A stretch of 64,000 bases of DNA from Pseudomonadota bacterium. GTDB taxonomy: Bacteria; Desulfobacterota; Syntrophorhabdia; Syntrophorhabdales; Syntrophorhabdaceae. The notes below the pieces were generated by a model, which searched no databases, had not been told where the DNA came from, and saw only the letters and a list, made by a program, of their open reading frames with translations. Made by a program: the position numbers and the translations under genes. Of this stretch, positions 54,001-61,933 are shown piece by piece; the first letter of the stretch is position 1; each line of letters begins with the position of its first letter. Location: assembly GCA_026388275.1 (NCBI GenBank), contig JAPLKB010000012.1, forward strand, positions 1 through 64,000, in the 5' to 3' direction.

Positions 54001-54960
54001 TTAAGCATATACTTCTGCAAATGCGCTTTTAGGGTCTGGAAAGGGGCTGGATTTGGCAAAGTCAAAAGCTTCACTGATTTCTTCATGAATTCTTTTCACC
54101 ATTTCCTTTACTTCAGAGTCAGAGATAATTCCTTCATTTTTAAGAGATTCTTCAATATGTTTTATCGGGCAACGGCCTTGCCATGTGGTAAACTCATCCT
54201 CTGCCCGGTATCCAAGATCATTGTCATAATTGGGACCGCAATGTTCACGCCACCGATATGTGTCAAACTGAAGATAATATGGCCCCAATCCCTGATTTAT
54301 GTGTGCGATTGCCCTCTGTGCGAGAGTATAGACGTCAAGAACATCATTGCCGTCACCTTTCTCTCCTGCTACACCATAGGCTCTTACAATGGATAAATTA
54401 TCTCTCTCAGGCGGTTGGCGAACGAAAAGCGGGGAATAGACAGAATAGAAATTGTTTTCACAGATAAAAACTATTGGCAGCTTTTTCAATGATGCAAAAT
54501 TCAGACTCTCACAGAAGACTCCTTCTTCTGTGGCTGCATCACCGAAAAATACAGCAGTTATACTACGTTTTTCCTTTAAAATTGTGCCAAAGGCAAGGCC
54601 TACCGCAACAGGAATGCTGCTGCTTACTATCGGGGTGGCGCCAACAAAATTAGCTGAAAGATCGACAAGATGCATAGACCCGCCCTTGCCTTTTGAACAT
54701 CCCGTTGCTTTTCCATATATTTCTGCAAGCATGGCTTTCAAATTTCCGCCTTTCGCAAGGTAATGACCGTGTGAACGATGGTTGCTCATTACATAATCTT
54801 CTTTTGACAGATTAGCGCAAACGCCAACGGCAACAGCTTCCTGCCCGATGCATAAGTGAACAGGGCAACGCATTTCCTGTTCAGAGTAGTGTTTAGCAAT
54901 GGCTTCCTCGACCATTCTAATCCGCAGCATATCAAAATACATCTTTTTCTTTAATTCCAT
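54001..54960 (-). CDS. E1 alpha-like ThDP enzyme subunit
   Basis: About 319 residues from the inner ATG (MELKKKMYFDMLRIRMVEEA). MSNHRSHGHYLAKGG, KGKGGSMHLVDLSANFVGA and FFGDAATEEGVFCESLNF, with VFICENN 25 residues later, are the usual ThDP and Mg2+ contacts of PDH E1 alpha (GDA replaces the common GDG). The phosphorylation-loop region is YSVYSPLFVRQPPERDNL. The longer start would overlap the upstream epimerase gene. Function is tied to its beta partner. Confidence 0.9.
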   Translation of the reverse strand: MELKKKMYFDMLRIRMVEEAIAKHYSEQEMRCPVHLCIGQEAVAVGVCANLSKEDYVMSNHRSHGHYLAKGGNLKAMLAEIYGKATGCSKGKGGSMHLVDLSANFVGATPIVSSSIPVAVGLAFGTILKEKRSITAVFFGDAATEEGVFCESLNFASLKKLPIVFICENNFYSVYSPLFVRQPPERDNLSIVRAYGVAGEKGDGNDVLDVYTLAQRAIAHINQGLGPYYLQFDTYRWREHCGPNYDNDLGYRAEDEFTTWQGRCPIKHIEESLKNEGIISDSEVKEMVKRIHEEISEAFDFAKSSPFPDPKSAFAEVYA

Positions 54961-54976
54961 GTCTATAGGTTTACCT

Positions 54977-55921
54977 TTATTCCAGATTGTCAAGCTGTTT
55001 CATTGCTCTAATATTATACCAATTGTCTTCATCATGAAGTTTGCCGGAATTAAATGCATCAATAATTTCACGCATTGCATCAATAACTTTGTGTTTTGGT
55101 TTAAAACCGGTGCTCAATAGCTTGTCTGCATTGAGCCGGTATGAACGTGGATCGTTTGATTCACTCACGATGATTTCGGCGGGGATTAATTGTGCCGCCA
55201 TGTGGGCAATGTCCAAAATGGAAATATTTTCGAAACCGGCATTATATATACCCGTTGCTTTGTCGCCAAGATTGAGGAAATGAATGAATACGTCAGTAAT
55301 GTCCTGGATATGTATGTTTGGCCTCGTTTGATCTCCACCGAAAACTGTTATTCTTCCGTTTGCTAATGCTTGTATTGTGAGCATATTAACAGAGAGGTCA
55401 AGGCGCATCCTCGGGGAATAGCCGCATATGGTAGCAGGACGAACAATATGAATTGCAATTTTATCTTTATAACTCAATAGCACCCGTTCGCTGATCATTT
55501 TGGTTTTGTTGTAATCGGAAATTGGCACCAAAGGAAGGTCTTCAGTTACCTGCGGATCATCCTTAACACCATATACGCTACCAGAACTTGATAGAACAAA
55601 TTGCTTCACGTTATGTGAAATAGCCTTTTCTACCAAACCCATCGTGGCTAAAACATTTACTTCCCATGAAAGCTTTGCATTTAAGTCTCCACAGGGATCA
55701 TTGGCTATATTGGCAAGGTGTATGATGCCGTCAATTCCCGACATCGGCACAGCGTCAATGTTTCGAATGTCGCCCCGGATAATTTTCAAATTTTTGTGTT
55801 CTTTCAGAAAATTCCCAAACCACATAATATCGTAAACAGTTACTTCATGCCCAAGATTAAGCAGCTTGGGAACCAACACCGATCCCACATAACCGCACCC
55901 ACCGGTCACAAGAATTTTCAT
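54977..55921 (-). CDS. NAD-dependent epimerase/dehydratase
   Basis: A 314-residue extended SDR. ILVTGGCGYVGSVLVPKLL is the NAD-binding start, HLANIANDPCGDLNAKL marks an N-terminal subgroup, VLSSSGSVYG holds the catalytic Ser and DYNKTK the Tyr-Lys pair. It may epimerise, reduce or decarboxylate a nucleotide sugar. It lies 14 bp from the GDP-mannose-dehydratase-like gene, so the two probably act in sequence on the same sugar. Confidence 0.85.
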   Translation of the reverse strand: MKILVTGGCGYVGSVLVPKLLNLGHEVTVYDIMWFGNFLKEHKNLKIIRGDIRNIDAVPMSGIDGIIHLANIANDPCGDLNAKLSWEVNVLATMGLVEKAISHNVKQFVLSSSGSVYGVKDDPQVTEDLPLVPISDYNKTKMISERVLLSYKDKIAIHIVRPATICGYSPRMRLDLSVNMLTIQALANGRITVFGGDQTRPNIHIQDITDVFIHFLNLGDKATGIYNAGFENISILDIAHMAAQLIPAEIIVSESNDPRSYRLNADKLLSTGFKPKHKVIDAMREIIDAFNSGKLHDEDNWYNIRAMKQLDNLE

Positions 55922-55935
55922 TTATTGCTCCTTAT

Positions 55936-56922
55936 TTATTGTTTATGAATATAATTAAATGCCTGCTGCTGTAAAACTTCCAGATTATCTCGAACCCAGG
56001 CAATCGTTTCTTCTATGCCTTGTTCAAGACTGATTTGATCCCTCCAGCCAAACAAAGTCCTGGCTTTTGTGCTATCAAGCAAATATGCCGCATCCTTGCC
56101 GAGGCGCTCCCCCACTACTTCGACATGATCGGCAAAAGACAAGCCAAGTTGGGTGGCAATTATCTCGACAAGAGACCTGATGGAGATGTTTCGAGTTGTA
56201 GAAAAATGAAAGATTTCTCCAGGTGAAGCTTGTCTCGTAACCCGGAGCGTGCCATCTGCCACGTCTCTTATGTGGATAAAGGAACGTATCGATTCTCCAC
56301 CGCCATGAAGCTGGAGTTTTTTACCAATTAAAAAAAACAGAATAGTCCTGGGGATAATCCTATATAATTGTTGTCCCGGACCATAGACGTTTGCTGCCCT
56401 TGTAAACACTACAGGAAAGTTATATGCCTTTTGAAAGCTCATTAGACTCATATCAGCGGCTGCGCGTGAAACAGCGTAAGGAGTACTTGGGGTATAATTT
56501 GTATTTTCCTTTACAACCCCTTCGCATGTTCCATAAACTTCAGGGGTGGAAATATGAACATATTTTTTAAGAAAACCACAGTGTCTTAATTTATCATGAA
56601 ATTTAATAGTGGCAACAACGTTGGTTTGAAACCAATGTTCGGGATTCTGCCAGCTTTCCGCAACCATACTCTGTGAGGCAAAATTGATAATATATTCGGG
56701 TTTGTTTTCCTCAATAATTTTCATAATACTGAGAAGATCGTGGTTGAGGTCCAATTGATAAAATTTAAATGAAGCATTTTGTCTTTTTTTATAGGGAAGA
56801 AAAACAGGGTGCAATTCAGGAGAACGACTTATACCGATAACTTCAACACCTTCTACAAGGGCAAAATCAACAAAATGAGAGCCTGAAAATGAGTTGCTGC
56901 CTATTACTACAATTTTTTCCAT
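55936..56922 (-). CDS. GDP-mannose 4,6-dehydratase-like SDR
   Basis: A 328-residue SDR with VVIGSNSFSGSHFVDFAL at the start, FYQLDLNHDLLSIMKII, and YIINFASQSMVAESWQNPEH, which is typical of GDP-mannose and dTDP-glucose dehydratases. The catalytic segment is TPEVYG then TPYAVSRAAADM: the usual YxxxK reads YxxxR here, so activity needs checking. With the heptose genes nearby it could act on GDP-manno-heptose to give a 6-deoxyheptose, as the DmhA/WcbK enzymes do, but that is inference. Confidence 0.82.
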   Translation of the reverse strand: MEKIVVIGSNSFSGSHFVDFALVEGVEVIGISRSPELHPVFLPYKKRQNASFKFYQLDLNHDLLSIMKIIEENKPEYIINFASQSMVAESWQNPEHWFQTNVVATIKFHDKLRHCGFLKKYVHISTPEVYGTCEGVVKENTNYTPSTPYAVSRAAADMSLMSFQKAYNFPVVFTRAANVYGPGQQLYRIIPRTILFFLIGKKLQLHGGGESIRSFIHIRDVADGTLRVTRQASPGEIFHFSTTRNISIRSLVEIIATQLGLSFADHVEVVGERLGKDAAYLLDSTKARTLFGWRDQISLEQGIEETIAWVRDNLEVLQQQAFNYIHKQ

Positions 56923-57510
56923 CTATTTTAGCCCTCTACTTGTTGTTTTTTTAAATAAGGTAACTCTGTCAATCCAGTGATGAAGGATTGCCGCATGACA
57001 GGTTTCAGCCATTCCGTATGTTGCAGCAGGCACATAGAAATTGAGATCACCTGTTTTGCGAAGAGGGTTATCAGCATCCATTGCCGATAACGTAATGACT
57101 TTACCGCCATATTGTTTCGTTATTTCAGCTGCACGTAAAATGTTCTGTGATTTGCCTGAACTACTGATCTCCACCAGAATATCTCCCTGAGCAAGACGTT
57201 TTTTTAATGGCTCAGCAAACACTTCATCAAAAGATATATCATTTGCTATGGCAGTTATAAGCGATAGATCGGTAAAAACTTCTGTATGAATATCGGCATT
57301 TTTCGCTAAGTCAGCAGCAATGTGACTGGCCATAGATGCGCTGGCGCCATTGCCGACAAGAAAAATTGTTTTTCGCTCATCTCTGGCTTGAATAGCCAAA
57401 TCAGTAAAGATATCAAACGCTTTATCAGCATCAATATTGTTAACGTTGCAGTCAGTTACAATAAGTGATCCCAAACACCTTCTAATTTCATCAATGTTGT
57501 TTAGCCACAT
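56923..57510 (-). CDS. SIS-domain sugar isomerase, second GmhA-like copy
   Basis: A 195-residue SIS protein: IFLVGNGASASMASHIAADLAKN, DISFDEVFAEPLKKRL, VEISSSGKSQNILRAAEI and a C-terminal ETCHAAILHHWIDRV. The pattern is that of phosphoheptose isomerases, but it has diverged from the gmhA gene at the operon start. It abuts the dehydratase gene. It may isomerise a different sugar phosphate, or duplicate the first step of heptose synthesis. Confidence 0.85.
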   Translation of the reverse strand: MWLNNIDEIRRCLGSLIVTDCNVNNIDADKAFDIFTDLAIQARDERKTIFLVGNGASASMASHIAADLAKNADIHTEVFTDLSLITAIANDISFDEVFAEPLKKRLAQGDILVEISSSGKSQNILRAAEITKQYGGKVITLSAMDADNPLRKTGDLNFYVPAATYGMAETCHAAILHHWIDRVTLFKKTTSRGLK

Positions 57511-57552
57511 TGGGCATTGCTCCTTTTTAAAAATAGAATCGGAATACGTAAT

Positions 57553-58614
57553 TCAATTGTCGTTGGAGTAGAGAGCTATACTTCTCAAGCCCGTTTTTTC
57601 GTATAATGTACGGGAAGAAAAATTAGTGGGAACTTTTTTAAAAAAAATAAGAATATTGGAAGTTAACAATTTTTCGTTTTCAATCATTCTGGTGACAGGC
57701 TCTAAATGCTTTCCAGCATCTGAACAATACATTATGCAGATCTTTGCTCTGTTAACTGATTTGTTCTTCTTGTTTTGTAACAACTTGTCTACGTCAACCA
57801 ATTCCGCATTCAAAGTGGACGAAAGGGCAGAAATAATTTTATCATCAAGTTTGTTTGAATTTCGTCTGCATATTAATGACCAGGCATTATTTGTTTCTTT
57901 AGAAGTTGCAGACTGTGGAAATTCTATCTGAGCAGCCAGATAACTACCCATATTCCCGATATCTCTGTGATAAATCTGATTATGGTACGTATAAACTTTA
58001 CCCGTTTCAACATAATGAGGAAGAACTTCAGTGCTGAAGTCAACTAATGGTTTATTCAAAGATGCAAGAAAATCTATCACAGCAGGTTCTATAATGTAAA
58101 CAGCGGCATTGGCAAGATTCCCGGGTGGGTCGGCAACTTTTTCGTGAAAGGCCCGAACTATGCCGGAATCATCAATCTCTACAATTCCACAAGTTTCCGG
58201 TGTAGGGGTATTGAACGTCATCATCGTTATCTCCGTTCCTTTGGGACGATTAGCGTGTGCGGCAATGTACCTCTGAATATCCGTCAAACAAAGGTTATCG
58301 GCATGAACAAGCATAACAGGTTCATTGCCCACAAAATCCCGGTTTCTTAAAAGGGTACCTCCTGTGCCAAGCAACTCTTCTTCATAAACCATTTTTATAT
58401 TGTGTGCATATTCGGTAAGCATTACCCATTCCCTCATAGCATCTGCAAGATAATGCAAATTCATCAGCATAGAAATGATTCCTGCATCTCTAAGCATAGA
58501 AAACCAATATTCCAAAAGAGGTCTGCCGTTAATAGGCAACAGGCATTTTGGTAAAACATTAGTTAAGGGTCTCAAACGGCTTCCAAAGCCTGCTGTTAGT
58601 AAGATACTTTTCAT
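57553..58614 (-). CDS. Sugar-1-phosphate nucleotidyltransferase with C-terminal extension
   Basis: A 353-residue protein. The first about 235 residues form the nucleotidyltransferase: ILLTAGFGSRLRPLTNVLPKC, GRPLLEYW, YEEELLGTGGTLL, MLVHADNL and the late HRDIGNMGSYLAAQ. It is like HddC/RmlA-type enzymes and probably makes a GDP- or dTDP-sugar (GDP-manno-heptose is favoured by the neighbours). Residues 236-353 form an extra domain with no recognised family, containing a possible second Rossmann strand set (AKICIMYCSDAGKHLEPV). Confidence 0.85.
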   Translation of the reverse strand: MKSILLTAGFGSRLRPLTNVLPKCLLPINGRPLLEYWFSMLRDAGIISMLMNLHYLADAMREWVMLTEYAHNIKMVYEEELLGTGGTLLRNRDFVGNEPVMLVHADNLCLTDIQRYIAAHANRPKGTEITMMTFNTPTPETCGIVEIDDSGIVRAFHEKVADPPGNLANAAVYIIEPAVIDFLASLNKPLVDFSTEVLPHYVETGKVYTYHNQIYHRDIGNMGSYLAAQIEFPQSATSKETNNAWSLICRRNSNKLDDKIISALSSTLNAELVDVDKLLQNKKNKSVNRAKICIMYCSDAGKHLEPVTRMIENEKLLTSNILIFFKKVPTNFSSRTLYEKTGLRSIALYSNDN

Positions 58615-58626
58615 TAAAATAATTAC

Positions 58627-60165
58627 TTATCGGAGTAGATGCGAAATATATTTTTGTGTACTCTGCCTATCAATGGACTTTTTATTACCAACAATCTCAA
58701 CAGCTAAAGAACCGACGGCATTTCCAATAAACCCTATTATTTCTGCTGGTGCAAGCTGAGCAGCAGCAAGAGAAGTAACCGCAAAAAAGGCATCTCCAGC
58801 CCCTACACGGTCAACGATGTTTTGTGCAAACGATGGAACTTCGATAAAATCACCCGTAGGATTCCTGACTAATGCACCTTCGCGGCCTCTTGTTACTACA
58901 AACTGTCTGCAACTTAGATTTTGAGCAATATGCTCTATCATTGGCTTCAAATCACCGTTAATGGTCCTTGTCTCAAGCCTTATTTCATGTTCAGCTATAC
59001 AGGCATAATCAGTACGAGGATATCGCGAAATTGTATGAAATCCCCTATTTCCGGCGTTTGCCTGGGTATTTACCGCAAGAAACGGGGAGTGGTCTGCAAG
59101 AGTTTTAACTAAATTTTCACTTATTGCACCATGTCCAAAATCGGCTGCGATAACAAGATCGTAATTTTGTGCCTGTTCCTGAACCCACATGCATAATTGA
59201 TTATCTTTTTCAGTATTAAGTCCGGAACTGTCCATTACATAAACTTCAAAAAGTTTATTAAGAGAATATCCTTCAATGAACCGCCGTTTGATTAAAGTAG
59301 GGGCGTTATCCTGCGTTACAAAATATGGATCGATATTCGACCGAAGCTGTGAACGAATAAAATCCTCGTGGCTGTCTTTTTCGCCTATTAAAGTGACAAG
59401 CTTTACTGACTTGGCAAAGTTCGCAACATGGTTGGCAACAGCAAGCACACCACCAGCAAAAAGATCATGCGATTGGTACTTAAGAGCAAGAACCGGGTCT
59501 TTTGACGACTTCCCTATGACTTCACAATACTGGTACTCATCGAGAATGGTATCGCCAACAACAAGAACCCTGAGGTCAACCATGTTGTTGATAGTTTGCA
59601 AAACTTGTTCCTTGCTATATCGTTGGCGAAAAACACTCAAATATTCTTCAACCTCATCCGATATAGTATTTAAGTAACGATTTATCAAATCAGTAGAGCT
59701 AAAATGCACATCATCGGTATATGCAAGGTTTCCCCCGACTTCTCGGATTGCCTCTTCTTCTTTTCTGCTATTTCCTGAATTATCAGGAGGACGATTCTTA
59801 AAATCAGCACCTCTTGCATAAATATCAGGTTTTAAAAGTCTAATAGTCTCAACCGCCGTTGGCCATTTATTAATTGCTACATAGTCTGCAAAGTGTAGCG
59901 AAGCAACCATTTCAGAACGTAGCAATTCGTTAAACACTGGTCTTCCGGGACCCCTGTTTACATAGCGGTCAGGGGTTATAGTAACAATTAAAATATCTCC
60001 CATCTTTTTTGCCTGTTCCAGATAACGAATATGGCCAATGTGTAGAATGTCAAAAATTCCATGACAGTGGACTATTCTTTTTCCTTCAGACTTTAAAGCC
60101 TGGATTCTATTTGCAAGTTCTTTAAGTTTAAGAAGTTTCAAATTATAATAACTCCCTTTCGACAT
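58627..60165 (-). CDS. Bifunctional HldE-like protein, domains in reversed order
   Basis: A 512-residue fusion. The first about 170 residues are a nucleotidyltransferase (VHCHGIFDILHIGHIRYL with the HxGH at 42-45). The C-terminal about 320 residues are a PfkB kinase (VLVVGDTILDEYQY, FAGGVLAVANHVA, RVGAGDAFFA with the catalytic Asp near 458). E. coli HldE has the kinase first, so this is the opposite order. It should phosphorylate and nucleotidylylate a heptose phosphate. It overlaps gmhB by 23 bp. Confidence 0.87.
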   Translation of the reverse strand: MSKGSYYNLKLLKLKELANRIQALKSEGKRIVHCHGIFDILHIGHIRYLEQAKKMGDILIVTITPDRYVNRGPGRPVFNELLRSEMVASLHFADYVAINKWPTAVETIRLLKPDIYARGADFKNRPPDNSGNSRKEEEAIREVGGNLAYTDDVHFSSTDLINRYLNTISDEVEEYLSVFRQRYSKEQVLQTINNMVDLRVLVVGDTILDEYQYCEVIGKSSKDPVLALKYQSHDLFAGGVLAVANHVANFAKSVKLVTLIGEKDSHEDFIRSQLRSNIDPYFVTQDNAPTLIKRRFIEGYSLNKLFEVYVMDSSGLNTEKDNQLCMWVQEQAQNYDLVIAADFGHGAISENLVKTLADHSPFLAVNTQANAGNRGFHTISRYPRTDYACIAEHEIRLETRTINGDLKPMIEHIAQNLSCRQFVVTRGREGALVRNPTGDFIEVPSFAQNIVDRVGAGDAFFAVTSLAAAQLAPAEIIGFIGNAVGSLAVEIVGNKKSIDRQSTQKYISHLLR

Positions 60166-60703
60166 TGTCAGGAGATTTACCCAAAATATATAACAATGCT
60201 TCTGACCAGTTTGAAGCTATAAAGTCCGGCATCGGAACAAAGTTATTTAAAACAGAATTATTTTCCAACAAAATAGTTCCACATCCAGCCCGCTTGCCAG
60301 CTTCAATATCACTTTCCTTATCACCGACCATAAAAGAATGGGTAACATCAATATCTAACGCTTTTGCAGCAAGTAAAAGCATTTCCGGTGATGGTTTGCG
60401 ACAAGAACACTGTTCTTCGGGGGCATGAGGGCAATAGTAAGTAGCATCGATTGATATTCCATTTTTCTCTAAAATAGAAACAATGTGCTCGTTTACCTGT
60501 TCCACCTCGTTAAGGGTCAATATACCCCTCCCTATACCGGACTGATTGCTGACTACAATTAATTTAAATCTGTGCTTCTTTAAGCTTTTTAAGGCTTCAA
60601 TAACTCCAGGAAGCAATTCAACTTGTTTCGGATCTTTCGGATAACCTACATCATGGATGATTGTCCCATCCCGATCTAAAAAGATAGCATTTATTTTACC
60701 CAA
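60143..60703 (-). CDS. gmhB: D-glycero-manno-heptose 1,7-bisphosphate phosphatase
   Basis: A 186-residue HAD phosphatase. FLDRDGTIIHDVGY supplies DxDGT, VVSNQSGIGRG is motif II, the CPHAPEEQCSCRKP zinc loop is characteristic of GmhB, and MVGDKESDIEAG is motif IV. It removes the 7-phosphate of heptose bisphosphate. It overlaps the gmhA gene by 8 bp and the HldE-like gene by 23 bp, so the three heptose steps are translated together. Confidence 0.93.
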   Translation of the reverse strand: MGKINAIFLDRDGTIIHDVGYPKDPKQVELLPGVIEALKSLKKHRFKLIVVSNQSGIGRGILTLNEVEQVNEHIVSILEKNGISIDATYYCPHAPEEQCSCRKPSPEMLLLAAKALDIDVTHSFMVGDKESDIEAGKRAGCGTILLENNSVLNNFVPMPDFIASNWSEALLYILGKSPDNVERELL

Positions 60704-61268
60704 AGATTTCTTTCTCTACTATTTTGCAAATGATATGCTCAATCACAAGGTGCATCTCCTGGATGCGAGGCGTGTCAGTTGATGGAGCTTTTATGACCAT
60801 ATCGCTGTGTGCTGCAATGGTATTTTCTATTTCGCCAGTTAGAAGTACGGTCTTTATTCCTATTAACCGGCCGGCCTTGAATGCTTCCAGGACATTGCCA
60901 GAACTGCCGCTTGTACTAATACCAAGCAGGACATCACCCGGTTTGCCAAGGGCTCTTACCTGACGGCTGAAAATTTGGTCATAGGAATAGTCGTTGGATA
61001 TAGCTGTAATTACCGATGTATCGGTTGTAAGGGCTATAGCAGGGAAGGGTTCCCTGTCATTATAAAACCTGCATACAAATTCACCTGCAATATGCTGAGC
61101 ATCTGCCGCACTTCCACCGTTGCCGCAAATCATGAGTTTGTTGCCAGATTTTATTGCACTGATTATTATCCGGGCAGTTTCATGAATTCGACTGACAGTG
61201 TCGTGGTCAGCAATTATTCTCTGTAAATTTTCTATTGTTGTCCGGATCGTATCTTTAATAATTTCCAT
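60696..61268 (-). CDS. gmhA: Phosphoheptose isomerase, first gene of the polysaccharide operon
   Basis: A 190-residue SIS isomerase converting sedoheptulose 7-phosphate to manno-heptose 7-phosphate. MICGNGGSAADAQHIAGEFV, LTTDTSVITAISNDYSYD, GISTSGSSGNVLEA and IQEMHLVIEHIICKIVE are typical GmhA blocks, including the zinc- and substrate-binding Glu and His. It starts the minus-strand operon, about 300 bp downstream of an ops element. Confidence 0.94.
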   Translation of the reverse strand: MEIIKDTIRTTIENLQRIIADHDTVSRIHETARIIISAIKSGNKLMICGNGGSAADAQHIAGEFVCRFYNDREPFPAIALTTDTSVITAISNDYSYDQIFSRQVRALGKPGDVLLGISTSGSSGNVLEAFKAGRLIGIKTVLLTGEIENTIAAHSDMVIKAPSTDTPRIQEMHLVIEHIICKIVEKEIFG

Positions 61269-61566
61269 GTTGATAAACTCTTTATCTGTAAAAAGATTTA
61301 TTAACCGCTTGTTGCGGACCTGCTTTTCCTGTATTTCAAACTTCCAAAATTGATAAGCTTGCAGGAATCCTAAAAATTACCATAAGATAAAACAATCTTG
61401 CTACTGTTAAGTGCGGATTGTTATATATATGGTCTGTCTTGCCGGCATTATAAGTTGCTTGCACATTGTACAAGACCGTATATACTTCGTATCTCTTTGA
61501 AAGATTAATGCATCCGCATATCTGATTAATTCTGACCGGTGATTAATGATATTGAGCTGAAAAGGT

Positions 61567-61577
61567 AAGCTACCGCC
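61567..61577 (-). promoter_or_regulatory. ops element (JUMPstart core) for RfaH-type antitermination
   Basis: The minus strand reads GGCGGTAGCTT, a full match to the ops consensus GGCGGTAGNNT, which pauses RNA polymerase and recruits RfaH in enterobacterial LPS and capsule operons. It lies about 300 nt before gmhA, in the untranslated leader of a 43-kb co-oriented sugar operon, exactly where it should act. No rfaH gene is in the window. Confidence 0.8.
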
Positions 61578-61634
61578 GTTATAAATTGTCATAACATAAT
61601 AATATTAAAGTAATTTTCGTATCGAGAGCCATCT

Positions 61635-61714
61635 CAATAAAAAAATAATTTAAAACAACCGGGGTTGAAAATCAATATTTTATAGCTGTTTTGTCCTACT
61701 TAAAAACCCCCGGT
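61635..61714 (-). terminator. Possible leader terminator/attenuator upstream of ops
   Basis: On the minus strand ACCGGGGGTT can pair with AACCCCGGT (one bulged base, 38-nt loop), followed by a T-rich stretch TGTTTTAAATTATTTTTTT. The large loop makes it a weak terminator candidate. If real it would stop transcription just before the ops site. Confidence 0.3.
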
Positions 61715-61722
61715 ATCTGTGC

Positions 61723-61768
61723 TATATATCACTTCCAGCCTTGTATTACAAGTGTTTTGTCGTGTCAA
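61723..61768 (-). promoter_or_regulatory. Candidate sigma-70 promoter of the polysaccharide operon
   Basis: TTGTAA, 17-bp spacer, TATATA on the minus strand (61751-61723) fits a sigma-70 promoter; a perfect TTGACA lies 12 bp further upstream (61768-61763) and could pair with TACAAG at 17 bp. Either would give a leader that includes the ops element. Confidence 0.4.
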
Positions 61769-61933
61769 GCCAGATGTACCTTTCCGCTTTATCTTGCGCA
61801 TCTTCTTCGTCTTCCATATCTTGTGGATTCTTAAAACATGTCCCGGTACTATATCCGCAAACAGTCAATTTCTGCTGATTTTTTCTTAATGCTTTGACAA
61901 TGTCGGCTATTGTACAATAAACTTATTGTTCTT

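Larger units (their letters stand above)
61269..61909. other. 641-bp gene-free leader between divergent operons
   Basis: It separates gmhA (minus) from the HemW-like gene (plus). It contains, in the minus direction, candidate promoter elements, a terminator-like hairpin and an ops element. A second possible promoter reads TTGTAC, 15 bp, TATAAT at 61447-61473, downstream of ops. A 58-codon minus-strand frame without a start codon (61746-61922, ending ERYIWLDTTKHL) looks partly coding but is unidentified. Short frames elsewhere here look random. Confidence 0.7.

Noticed and set aside
61407-61592. 61-residue minus-strand frame in the leader
   Set aside because: No ribosome-binding site or homology; it spans the ops element and a promoter-like sequence, so it is probably chance.
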